From the NCBI GenBank assembly GCA_963723495.1, contig CAVRQR010000002.1, forward strand, positions 1 to 64,000: DNA of 64,000 nt, given 5' to 3'. Both the position numbers and the translations under genes were made by a program. Shown here in pieces: positions 18,430 through 29,000 of this stretch. Numbering within the stretch: position 1 is the first letter of the stretch; every line of letters begins with the position of its first letter. This DNA is from Gp6-AA40 sp963723495 (GTDB taxonomy: Bacteria; Acidobacteriota; Vicinamibacteria; Vicinamibacterales; UBA2999). Below the pieces are notes generated by a model. That model saw only the letters and a program-made list of their open reading frames with translations. It searched no databases and was not told the origin of the DNA.

Positions 18430-20387
18430 TCATCGATTCTCCACGTGGAGAATGTGCGCCGGCTCAGTTGCGACTGGATCCAGATGCACATAGTTCCGCT
18501 CTTCCCAAAGATAACGCGCTCCGGTCAGGAGGTCGCGCACCCAATAAGACGCCCCGGCCGCGACGCCCACCGCCTCAGGCGGTACGCGCACCCGCGCTCC
18601 GTGCGGCGCAAACGGATCGAGGTTGACGACCACGATCACGTGGTTTGTGCCGTCCTGCGACCACTTCACGTACGCGATCAACTGATCGTTGTCGATCTCC
18701 AGAAAGCGAAGGTTCATGAACTGCTGGAGCGCCGCGTTGTCGCGTCGCGTCTGGTTGACCGACGTGATGAAGTCCTTGATGTGTCCGGGGCTGCTCCAGT
18801 CCCGTACTTTGATCTCGTATTTCTCCGAGTCGAGGTACTCCTCTCGCCCTTCGATGGCGGTGTTCTCGCAAAGCTCGAAACCACTGTAGATGCCGTAGCT
18901 CGGCGACAGCGTGGCGGCAAGAACGAGTCTCGACTTGAACGCGGGGCGGCCGCCCTGTTGGAGGATCGGCGGCAGAATATCCGGAGTGTTGACGAAGAAG
19001 TTCGGCCGGAAGTACAGCGCCGCCGTCGTCCGCGTGAGCTCTGTGAGGTACTCCTCCAGTTCGGCTTTCGTGTTCCGCCAGGTGAAGTAGGTATATGACT
19101 GCGTGAAGCCGCGCTTGGCCAGTGCCTGCATCATCGGCGGCCGCGTGAACGCCTCGGCCAGAAAGATCACATCCGGATGCTCGCTGTGAATGGAGTCGAT
19201 GAGCCAGCTCCAGAACCCGAGCGGCTTCGTATGCGGGTTGTCCACACGGAAGATCCGCACGCCGCGGACCACCCAGAAGCGCACCACGTCGCGCAACGCC
19301 TCCCACAGCTTCTTCCAGTCTGGCGTATCGAAATTGAGCGGGTAGATGTCCTGGTACTCTTGGGCGGGTTCTCGGCGTATCGGATCGTGCCGTCGGGACG
19401 GCGGTAGAACCAGTCAGGATGTTCGCGCACCCAGGGGTGGTCGGGCGAGCACTGAATCGCGAAGTCGAGCGCAATCTCCATTCCCAGCGCTTCGGCGGCG
19501 CGCACGAAGCGATCGAAATCCTCGAGCGTGCCGAGGGCAGGTTCGATGGCGATATGGCCACCATGCTCGCTGCCGATGGCCCACGGACTTCCGGGGTCTC
19601 CAGGCCCTGCGCCGAGGCGATTGTTCGGACCCTTCCGTCCTGTTCGTCCGATCGGATGGATGGGCGCAAGATACACGACGTCGAACCCCATACGGTGCAG
19701 GTCCGGGAGCCGCTGCTCGGCGTCGCGAAATGTTCCGCTGCGCGCCGGATTCGGCGACTGCGACCGAACAAACAGCTCGTACCAGGTCCCGAAGCGGGCT
19801 CGCGTGCGATCAGCGATCACTACCAGTTCAGGTTCGTAACACGTCATGTCGTCGCCGAGCGTCACGCTGCCGAGCAGTTCGAGGGCGCGCTCCGACGACG
19901 CCAGAGCGAGCAGTCGCACGGGATCTGAGTCGGCGCCCTGCAGGCGCTCGAGCAGCGCGCCCACATCACGCCGGGCCGTGCCTTGAAGCCGATCGAGGGA
20001 TCGCTGAACCAGGGACAGCCCTTCGGCGACCTCGCTGACGACATCGGGTTGGGCCGCGTTCACGCGCTTGCGGAACTCTTCGACCCATGACGCGAAGACG
20101 TCGGTCCAGGCAACAACCGTGAAGCGGTAACGACCCAGTTGCTCGAGTGGAAACTCGCCGCGCCACACGTCCAGTCCGGCGTTCACCAGGGCCATCGGCC
20201 TCTCGCGGACGGTGGTGTCGCCCGGGGAGAACCAGCGCAGCGCCGCGCGCACGCGCTCGTGACCATGCCTGAACACAGTGGCTTCGACTGCGACGACGTC
20301 GCCGACGATCCCCTTGACCGGATGGCGTCCCCCGTCGATCGACGGGCTTACGGCTGCGATGACGACCTGCTCGTAACGTTCCTTCAC
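18430..20387 (-). CDS. glgE: Alpha-1,4-glucan:maltose-1-phosphate maltosyltransferase, one frameshift
   Basis: GH13_3 enzyme that adds maltose from maltose-1-phosphate to alpha-glucans. GTG at 20387 is chosen because AAGGGAGA lies about 5 nt upstream; an ATG at 20414 is possible. The N-terminal domain reads VVIAAVSPSIDGGRHPVKGI, typical of GlgE. Then come WYELFVRSQSPNPARSGTF, DVVYLAPIHPIGRTGRKGPN, IALDFAIQCSPDHPW, FRVDNPHTKPLGFW (nucleophile Asp) and VIFLAEAFTRPPMM (acid/base Glu), ending EPAHILHVENR. The single break near 19355 is explained by one missing G in PPK-EYQDIYPLNF. Length about 650 residues, normal. First gene of the operon. Confidence 0.93.
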
Positions 20388-20465
20388 CCCGATCTCCCTT
20401 CTGTCTTGCCGCATGTTAGCCCGCCAGCGCAGGGCGCGCCCGGGAGTAAGATGCGGTTCAGTGGG

Positions 20466-20496
20466 CAACCTTCGCGAGGAGCGAGCGCGAAGGTTG
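20466..20496. repeat. Perfect 11-bp inverted repeat in the glgE / receiver divergent region
   Basis: CAACCTTCGCG and CGCGAAGGTTG flank a 9-nt loop. It lies between the divergent starts of glgE (20387) and the receiver-like gene (20512). It could be an operator or an RNA hairpin in the leader. Sequences of this kind (AACCTTCGCGAG...) are, from memory, also common dispersed repeats in Vicinamibacteria, which weakens an operator role. Confidence 0.6.
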
Positions 20497-20511
20497 GTGA
20501 GCCGCGAAGGA

Positions 20512-20892
20512 ATGCGCGGGACCGTCTTACTGCTGGAGAGCGACAGGTCATTGCTTGTCGATGTCGACCTGTTGCGTGCGAACGAGCTGATTGTCTACCA
20601 CTGCCACGACCTTGCCAATGCGCTGAAGCAGTTTCAGCATACGGCACCAGACGTTGTCGTGGCGGTACTGTCAGGTCACGACATTCCGTCGATCGTACCC
20701 GGCTTACGCGACCTGGCCGACTACGCCACGTCGATTATTGTCGCGTCAGTTCCCGAAGAGCGCGAAGCAGCACGCAAGGCGGGCGCGGACTCGTTCCTGC
20801 TGAACTCTGCACCGCCCGCTGACGTGCTTTATGAGATACGCCGCGCGCTAATCCTACGCCGCAGCGGTCGTCGCCTGCCGTGGAACTGGTGA
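20512..20892 (+). CDS. Receiver-domain-like protein
   Basis: 126 residues from the ATG at 20512 (MRGTVLLLESDRSLLVDVDL). It reads as a CheY-like fold: a hydrophobic first strand with an acidic pair position (ESD), an alpha-1 stretch, DVVVAVLSGHD in place of the phosphorylated-Asp strand, then IIVASVPEEREAARKAGADS and a final FLLNSAPPADVLYEIRRAL helix where receivers usually have the conserved Lys. The Lys appears replaced by Asn, so it may be a pseudo-receiver. GAAGGA sits almost against the ATG; an upstream start in the same frame (to 20413) would run through the inverted repeat and is less likely. No output domain. Confidence 0.55.
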   Translation: MRGTVLLLESDRSLLVDVDLLRANELIVYHCHDLANALKQFQHTAPDVVVAVLSGHDIPSIVPGLRDLADYATSIIVASVPEEREAARKAGADSFLLNSAPPADVLYEIRRALILRRSGRRLPWNW

Positions 20893-20939
20893 ACCTCAGT
20901 TTCGCATCCCGCCCGCTTGACGTTGTGACATGCCAGTGA

Positions 20940-21112
20940 CTGTTCACAGGCGCAACCGCCGGCTCGCTCCATTACACGCCGAACCGTTGGCTGGTGCTGG
21001 GAATCACGCTGGTGGTTACGGCCAGGCTGGCATTTGGGTCCTGGCGGAGTTGGCATGCGTGGCATCCACGCCGGATTATGGCTCGTGGGCGGCGGAGTCG
21101 GGCGTAGCGGGC
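20940..21112 (+). pseudogene. Remnant of a membrane protein cut by the IS element
   Basis: One plus-strand frame reads TGATAGSLHYTPNRWLVLGI followed by TLVVTARLAFGSWRSWHAW, a hydrophobic helix with an arginine-rich end, and stops after about 55 codons just before the transposase sequence. It has no proper start. It looks like the middle of a small multi-span membrane protein whose rest is missing, possibly through the IS insertion or deletion. Family not recognised with confidence. Confidence 0.35.
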
Positions 21113-21910
21113 TCACTAGTGCTAATGGAAGCGCGGGTGCTTGAAAAGACGCGGCAGGCGCCGCCCGACGGCAGCACGCATTGCAGTACGCGGAAGCTGG
21201 GTCGCCTGCTGAAGATTCATCACAATCTCGTCGCGAAGGCCTGGCAGCGCGCAGGCCTGCAGCCGCATCGATTCAAACGCTACATGCAATCGGACGATCC
21301 GGATTTCGAGACGAAGGCGGCGGACGTGATCGGGTTCTACCTCAATCCGCCGGATCACGCGGCCGTGTTCGCCGTCGATGAGAAAACGGCGATTCAAGCC
21401 CTCGACCGCCTCGATCCGGTGCTGCCGCTGTCGCCCGGACGGGCCGAGCGACACGGCTTCGAGTACTACCGGCACGGCACGCTCTCGTTGCTGGCGGCGC
21501 TCGACACGCAGTCCGGCGAAGTGCTCGGGCAGACCGTCCCCCGACATACGAGCGAGGCATTTGTCGCCTTCCTCGGCGACATCGTCGAGACGCAACCGAA
21601 GCGCCGAGAGATTCACGTCATCGCCGACAACCTGTCGACACACAAGACCCAAGCCGTGCGGACTTTCCTGCTGGATCATCCGAACGTCCATCTCCACTTC
21701 ACCCCGACGTATTCGTCCTGGCTGAATCAAGTCGAGCTCTGGTTCGCGAAGATCGAACGCGATCTCCTGGCACGTGGCATCTTTACGTCAGTCGCCGATC
21801 TTGCGCGGAAGATTCGTCGCTACATCCGACACTACAACAAGGCACCGAAACCGATTCGTTGGAACTATCGCAACCCGGCGCGACGCATTAGTAGTACTTC
21901 AGTGAATACG
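21105..21910 (+). mobile_element. 5'-truncated IS630-family insertion sequence
   Basis: The element contains the catalytic part of an IS630 transposase but lacks the usual N-terminal helix-turn-helix (about 90-100 codons). The left boundary CACTAGTGCTAATG and the reverse complement of the right boundary (CACTGAAGTACTACTAATG) resemble each other, hinting at decayed terminal inverted repeats at about 21113 and 21905. No clear target duplication beyond possible TA dinucleotides. Probably a dead copy. Limits are approximate. Confidence 0.6.
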
Positions 21911-22012
21911 CAGCGGCTGGCGCGGTCGGTACTCGGGTACTACCTGACATACTGGCTCGGCGTGCGCCGACGTCTGCGGTGGCACGACGAGAGAAGGGCA
22001 CGCGGCTCATAG
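21125..22012 (+). CDS. IS630-family transposase, N-terminally truncated
   Basis: DDE recombinase fragment. The ATG at 21125 gives MEARVLEKTRQAPPDG, which in complete relatives is internal to the protein. The catalytic core is intact: FAVDEKTAIQALDRL (first Asp), IHVIADNLSTHKTQAV (second Asp) and TPTYSSWLNQVELWFAKIER (Glu), then SVADLARKIRRYIRHYNKA and WNYRNPARRI. After about 21890 the frame runs into non-IS sequence (SVNTQRLARSVLGYYL...), so the true transposase end is near there. Without the DNA-binding domain it is unlikely to transpose by itself. Confidence 0.85.
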   Translation: MEARVLEKTRQAPPDGSTHCSTRKLGRLLKIHHNLVAKAWQRAGLQPHRFKRYMQSDDPDFETKAADVIGFYLNPPDHAAVFAVDEKTAIQALDRLDPVLPLSPGRAERHGFEYYRHGTLSLLAALDTQSGEVLGQTVPRHTSEAFVAFLGDIVETQPKRREIHVIADNLSTHKTQAVRTFLLDHPNVHLHFTPTYSSWLNQVELWFAKIERDLLARGIFTSVADLARKIRRYIRHYNKAPKPIRWNYRNPARRISSTSVNTQRLARSVLGYYLTYWLGVRRRLRWHDERRARGS

Positions 22013-22186
22013 CAATAGACCGCGTTGGAGCGGCGGATGGTGAGGCCCGGGCGTCGATCTACAGCGAGACGGCGCTCTGGATGATCGCCACGCTGCGCGC
22101 GCTCAATGACGTCCGCAGACGAAGGCAGCAACGCGCCGCGCGTCGCAAGCGCTGCGCCCGTACAATCGGGGGACAAGGAGCAGACG

Positions 22187-22942
22187 ATGGCTAGTGCGAT
22201 GACAATGCGGTCCGGTAACCCGGCTCTGACGGCCGACACATTTGCGAAGTATCGGGCGGTTCCCGGTGCAGAACGGATGACGCTCGGCGGAACGGTCAAT
22301 AAGACGGCCCTTTCACTCGTCATTTTGCTGGTGGCGGCCAGCTACGTGTGGAACCGCGGGGCGGCTGATCCGAGCCTGGGGGCGTGGATCATGGTTTCAG
22401 TCGTGGCAGGGTTCGTCGTCGCCCTGGTCACAGTCTTCAAACAGACGTGGGCCCCGTACACGACACCGATCTACGCGGCCCTGGAAGGTGTGGCGCTCGG
22501 TGGAATCTCGGTGGTGTTCGAGGCCAGGTATCCAGGGATCGTCAGCCAGGCAGTGTTCCTCACCTTTGGGACGCTGGGCGCGCTCCTCGTAGCGTATCGG
22601 TCCGGCGTGATCCGGGCCACGGAGAACTTCAAGCTGGGCGTCGTGGCCGCGACGGGCGGGATCGCACTGTTGTATCTTCTGAGTTTCGTTCTCGGCTTCT
22701 TCGGGGTGAGCGTGCCGCTGATTCACTCCAGCGGGACATTCGGGATCCTGTTCAGCGTGTTCGTGGTCGTGATCGCGGCCCTCAATCTTGTCCTGGACTT
22801 CGACTTCATCGAACAGGGAGTGGAACGCGGCGCGCCGAAGCACATGGAGTGGTACGGCGCGTTCGGGCTGCTCGTGACCCTGGTGTGGCTGTACTTGGAA
22901 ATCCTGCATCTGCTGGCTAAGCTGCAGTCTCGACAGCGCTAG
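22187..22942 (+). CDS. Bax inhibitor-1 / YccA family membrane protein
   Basis: 251 residues from the ATG at 22187, with AAGGAG 7 nt upstream. Seven hydrophobic spans are visible, starting KTALSLVILLVAASYVW and including TPIYAALEGVALGGISVVFE, the family's most conserved stretch, then FGILFSVFVVVIAALNLVLD and DFDFIEQG. Members of this family are proton or calcium leak channels or regulators of membrane proteases in other bacteria; the role here is unknown. It appears monocistronic, and the preceding 170 nt (22013-22186) hold no supported gene. A TACAAT-like -10 near 22161 lacks a good -35. Confidence 0.88.
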   Translation: MASAMTMRSGNPALTADTFAKYRAVPGAERMTLGGTVNKTALSLVILLVAASYVWNRGAADPSLGAWIMVSVVAGFVVALVTVFKQTWAPYTTPIYAALEGVALGGISVVFEARYPGIVSQAVFLTFGTLGALLVAYRSGVIRATENFKLGVVAATGGIALLYLLSFVLGFFGVSVPLIHSSGTFGILFSVFVVVIAALNLVLDFDFIEQGVERGAPKHMEWYGAFGLLVTLVWLYLEILHLLAKLQSRQR

Positions 22943-23054
22943 CGAAGTCGATTCGCGCGCGTTCAAGTCATAACTGCTAAGCCGTGCGCTCGTCACGTTC
23001 AGCCGCTCACACCATTGTCGGTTGGGGACCCATGAGAGTCGGTTCAATCCACTA

Positions 23055-26000
23055 CTACGTCAGGGAATCCGCGGGAGGGTCGGCACCCTCATAGGGAATC
23101 GGGGTGACGGCCGGCCGCTGCTCGGGCATTCCCGCCACTCCCGCAGGCACTTCCCCCGCGACAGCCCCGAGCACGATCCTCACCTCATGTTCCCCCCCAT
23201 GGTCCTCCACTGGGATCGCGCGCGCATCAACGGCGACGCCATCGAGCACAGCACGACGCGATACCTTGAGACTGGTGGTGCGGATTCATGACTGTGAAGC
23301 GATACCGCGTGTGACCGACCCTCCACTCCAAGGTGTAACCAGGCCATACCGCCGGGATGCACGGGTTCAGGCTCATGGTCGTCCCATGCCGCCGGAGCCC
23401 GAGCAACGACTGAACAGCCGCCTGGTACATCCAGCCGGCCGAACCGGTGTACCACGTCCAGCCGCCGCGACCGATATGCATCGGGTGGGCATAGACGTCA
23501 GCCGCGACGGTGTACGGTTCCCCGCGGTATCGCTCGGTGCCTTCGGGCGTTCGCATGTGGTTGACCGGGTTGATCATGTGGAATAGCTCCATCGCCTCGT
23601 CGCCCATGCCGAGGCGCGCCAGTGCGATCACCGTCCACAGCGCGGCGTGCGTATACTGGCCGCCATTTTCCCGAACGCCAGGCAGATACCCCTTGATGTA
23701 GCCAGGATCATGCGCCATTCGATCAAAAGGTGGCGTAAGCAGTAGCACGATCTGTGCGTCGCGCCGGACCAGATTGGCGCGGACGGCGTTCATGGCGCGC
23801 TCGGCGCGCCGGGGCTGCGCTGCACCGGAGAGCACGGCCCATGACTGCGTCAGCGAATCGAGCTTGCATTCCTCGTTCTGCACGGACCCCAGCGGCGTTC
23901 CGTCGTCAAAGTACGCGCGCCGATACCAGTTGCCGTCCCAGGCCAGTTCCAGCATGCCGGTCAGCCATCGCGCCTCATCCCGATAGATCTGGGCAAGATC
24001 ATTTCGTCCACGGCGCTCGCAGATCGGGGCGAAATCCTTGAGGACGGTCACGAGAAACCAGCCGAGCCACACACTTTCACCGCGACCGGCGTGGCCGACG
24101 CGATTCATCCCATCGTTCCAGTCTCCTGAGCCGATGAGGGGCAGACCGTGCGCGCCATATTTCATCGCGTGCCTGATGGCGCGTACGAGATGCTCGAACA
24201 GCGACGCCCGCTCCGAGCGACGTACGCGGCACGATGTACGTCTCGGATTGATCAGGCTCGTAGTGGCGGTGCCTCGAGGAACGCGACCTCTTCATCCAGC
24301 ACCGATTCATCGCCGCTCTGCGACACGTAGCTGGCGACCGCGTACGGAAGCCACAGCAGATCGTCGGAACAGCGCGTTCTGGTTCCGCGTCCGCTAGGCG
24401 GATGCCACCAGTGTTGCACGTCGCCCTCGACGAATTGCCGCGAGGCCGCGTGCAGAAGGTGCGCGCGACACAGCTCCGGCCGCGTATACATGAGCGCCAG
24501 AACGTCCTGAAGTTGATCGCGAAAACCGAACGCGCCTCCTGGCTGGTATGGACCGCTGCGCGCCCAGACGCGACAGGCCAACGTCTGGTACAAGAGCCAG
24601 CGATTCACGATGAGATCGAACGAATCGTCGGGAGTGCGGATCTGTACGGCGCTCAGCGTCTCGTCCCAGAAACGCTCGGTCTCGGCGAGTGCCGTCTCCG
24701 CCTGGATCAGGGTGGCATAGCGAGCTGCCAGCTCGGTTGCATGCGCACGGTCCTGTCCCTGCCCGAGGACGAACGCCACACGACAGGATTCGCCTGGCTC
24801 GATGTCCAGCACGAGCTGCAGGGCGCCGCACGGGTCGAGACCGGCACCAGTGCGCCCCGCGAGCTGATCGCGGAAGAGCGCGGCCGGCGCGCCCACGGTG
24901 CGGTTGCGCCCGACGAACTCGCCCCGATCACCGGTGTGCGATCGTGGTGTCGCCGTCGCTCGCCAGAACGCGACGCTGTCGCCGAATTCCGCGGTGTAGG
25001 CGTTGCGCGCCATCAGGACCCCCGTCACGTCGTCCATCTCCGTGACGACGAAACGGCGCTCGCCGGCGCGGGGCGGTCCGAGGCACCACTCGACGTATCC
25101 GAATACGCTGATGCGCCGTCTGACAGCCGCGGTGTTTCTCAGTGTCAGTACGGACAGCTTTACCGGATCCTCACGGGCTCACGAAGACCGCCAATTCCTG
25201 CTCGAGGCCGGCCACGGCATGCTGATAGCGTGTAACGCCCGCGCCGTGTCGGATGACCCAGCGGCCGGCATCTGCTCGCCGCGGCAGCGGTCCCGGTGTC
25301 GCTCCCCACACGGCGCCAGACTCGTCGTCTCTCAGGTAGACGGCTTCCGACGTCGGATCGCTCAATGGATCGTTGGCGAAGGGGGTCAACCGGTTCTCGC
25401 GGCTGTTTGAAGCCCACGTGAAGGCGGACCCGGAACTGCTCACGATCGTCCCGAACGCGGGATTCGCCAGGACGTTCGACCATGGCAGCGGCGTTTCGCG
25501 TTCGCCGTCCAGCACGACGACATACTCGCGGCCGTCGCGCGTGAAACCGCCAAGCCCGTTTTCCATGAGGATCGGCGGGAGCGTGATGGGTGTGGAGGCG
25601 GGCTGCGGCGCGAGGAGATCGGCGGACCTCGGGACGTCTTGCCCGTCGTAGCGCCAAGATGCCGGCCGCTCGAGTTGCGACACCAGATCTCCGAAGTCGC
25701 TGAGGAGCACAACTCTGGCGACCGCAGAGAAGAGCCGTCGGTCCTCTTTGGGCATCCCATCGGCTCGCAGCAGGAATATGCCCCCAGACTTCCCGAGCCA
25801 GCCGGCCCACGGCGGCTGCTGCACCAGACTGACCAGAAAGTTCTGCATCTCGTCAAGGTAGTCCGCGGGATGCTCGTTCAGGATGACGACGATCCGCGCG
25901 AAGTCCTTTGACACGCCAGTACTCCTGCGCGTCGAGAAGCTGGCGCGCCAGCGGCATCGAGTCGCCCTCCGCGACGCGAAGGAGCACGACGGGAAGATCG

Positions 26001-29000
26001 CCGGAGATGCCGTAGCCCCACAGGTTCTGCTGACCGAAAACGTTGCCGGCGAGATCGTCCGGGCTGATGCACGACGTGTCGGATCCAAACACGCGTGACG
26101 CGAGGCGATCGAAGAGCATCGCATGCTCATCACTGAGTCCCAGGTGCTGCAGCGTGATGTGCACGTGAGTGAACGCCATCGAGAATGCGCGTGCAGCCGC
26201 GCTCCCGTCACGATACTTTCGCGCCAGCGCCAGCGCGGCGGCGCGGTCCGGCGCAACACCGGTGGCAAACGCGACACGGATGACGGCACCCGGAGCAAGC
26301 CGGATCCGCTCGCGAAGTGCGCCGATCGGGTCGAGGACCGCACCGGTTGTGCCCGATAGCGCGCGGCCGTCCAGCACAATCGGGTTGGCTGCCGAACGTC
26401 CTCGGCCGATGAACCGTGAGCGGTCTGTCTCCCATTCGACCGCGCCACCCAGACGCGGACCGTCTACGCCCAGCACGTGGAAGCCGACCATCGGCGATTC
26501 ATCGGACGCGCGCGGACGGCGGCTGAACAGAAGGCCGGCGCTCTGCGCGTCGAATTCGGTCTCGATGAACAGCTTTCCGAACGCCGGGTGGGCGAGATCG
26601 TCCTCGGGACGGGCCAGGACGATCTCTGCGTAGCTGGTCACCTCGATTTCACGCGTCTGAGCGCTGTGGTTGGTGATCGTCAGACGCCGCACCTCCACGT
26701 CATCCTCCGACGAGACGGTGATCTCGAGCTGGGTCTCGATCTCCGTATCGCGTCGGCGGAACGTGACTTTGTCGAGATCGAAGATCGCATCGAACTGGTC
26801 GGGCTCGTGACACACAGGCTGGTACGTGGCGGACCATACACGGCTCGACCACGGATCGCGCAGGTAGATATAGTGGGCCCCCGCGTCGGATGTGGGGTCG
26901 TCGCGCTGCCGCGTGATGGCGATGTCGCGCCACATACTGAAGCCGCCACCCGCGTTCGTGATCGCCATCCGGTAGCGCCCGTTCGATAGGACGTGCGTGT
27001 GGGCGCTCGTCGTGTGGGGTGAACGGAAGCGTCTCGAGGCCAACACGGGCAGCGAGGGCGGAGCCGAGGTGCTCTCAGCCGGGCGCGGCTCGGACAGAAT
27101 GGCTTCGCGGGGTACGCGCTCCTGCAGCAGCAGTTCCGTCGCCTGGACTCTGGGATCGGCGTGGAAACGCCCGACGAATGCATCCTGGCAGATGACATTG
27201 GCCAGCGCGACGAGCGACATGCCCTGGTGGTGCGCGAAGTAGGCGCGCACAACGGCCGGGCGAGCGCCGGCGTCCGGTGGCGACTCGACCTCGCGGCTGC
27301 GCGGGTTGTAGTCGAGGGCTTCGTAGAATCCGAATCGACCCTCGAGTCCGAGCTCCGCGAGTCGCTCGAAATTCTCGGCCGCGGCCGCGGGTGTGACGAG
27401 GCTCGCCAGGGCCGTCGCGTATGGCGCGATGACCAGGTCGGTTGACAGGCCGCGCTTGAGACCTAGTCCGGGCACCCCGAATGCCCGGTACTGATAGTTG
27501 CCTTCGCGATCCGTGAATGCATATGCCGACTCGGAAATTCCCCACGGCACGTTGCGCTGCTTGCCGTAGTCGATCTGACGTCGCACGCTCGCGCGACAGC
27601 TCTGGTCGAGCAGCGTGCCGGGAAAGTTGCGCATCAGCAACTGCGGCATCAGGTACTCGAACATCGTGCCGCCCCAGGACATCAGCGTGGCGCGGCCGTC
27701 GACGTTCGTGACGAGGCGTCCGAGATGGAACCAATGATGCTGCGGAACGTCGCCCTTGACGATGGCCACGAAACTGGCCAGCCGCGCTTCCGACGCCAGC
27801 AGGTCGTAGAAGGAGGTGTCGAGGCGTCCAGGTCCTTCGGCGTCGGCAAGACGGTACCCAATGGAAAAGATGCGGCGGCGCCGGTCGTACAGGAAGTCGA
27901 AGCGCATGCCATCGGCGAGCGCGGACAGCCGGCCGGCGAGCGTGTGCAGCAACTCCGCGGGCACGCGTTGTTCGGCCGTAAGCCCCTCCACAGACGCGAG
28001 CACTGCCTTGCACCAGTACGGAATGTCGCCCGCAAAGTCTCGTGGGGCCATCTGGTCGAGCTCGGCTGCCGCGCTGGCGAGTTGCGTCGCGAGCGTGCGG
28101 ATCTCGACGATGTCGTCGTCCAGCGTGGCGTCCTCGGAGACCTTGACGAGGGCGCGAGCGACACGGTTGATCTCAGTCACGATCTGCCGCGGACCAAGTC
28201 GCGCGTCGCTCGACGAGGACTCTGCGGCGAGCAGATCCGCCGTGTCGGCCAGTCCGGCGAGCCGTTGCGCGCGCGTCTGCGGGCGGCCTTCGATCTGAAG
28301 AAGCCCCTGAGCGAGGGCCATCATCGCGCCGGCGAGGTTGCCGCTGTCCACGGTCGACACATAGCGCGGATGAAGCGGTGCCAGGCTCGACGTGTCGTAC
28401 CAGTTCAGGAAGTGCCCTTGATACCGTTCGAGGCCTTCCAGAGTCACCACGGTTGCGTTCACGTGACGAACCAGGTTGTCGGTGGACACGTAGCCGAGGT
28501 CATGGGCCGCCAGCGTCGAGAGCAAGCTCATGCCGATGTTCGTGGGTGAGGTCCGGCGCGCAAGCTTCGGAGCATTCGCGTCGTCTTGATAGTTGTCGGG
28601 CGCCAGCCACGCATCGGCCTCGGTGACGAACGTCTCGAAATAGCGCCAGGTCTTGCGCGCCGTCCGTCGCAACATCCGTCGCTCGCGCTCGCTGAGCGGA
28701 CGGAGACGTGCACCCACCGGCACACTGAGCCAATACGCTGCGACCGGCGCGACCGTCCAGAGGACGAGAAACAGCGTGGCAGAAGGAAGCGCATCGCGTG
28801 CCCACGCCAAGATCGCCACGGCGATGGCGCCCGCGATGATCGGACTGGCCGCCATTCCGGCCGCGAATCCGCGCACGCCGTGCCCAACCAGGCCCGCGGC
28901 CCTTGCCGCCGTGGTGGCGGCCGTTTCCCACTCCAGCATTCGCCGCTTCGTCACCACGAGACGCACGAGCGTGACGCCGATAGCATGCGCGGCATCCCAC

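Noticed and set aside
16710..18626. Long plus-strand frame of 638 codons
   Set aside because: It is antisense to treS and follows the mirror codon bias of GC-rich coding DNA; no domain is recognisable.
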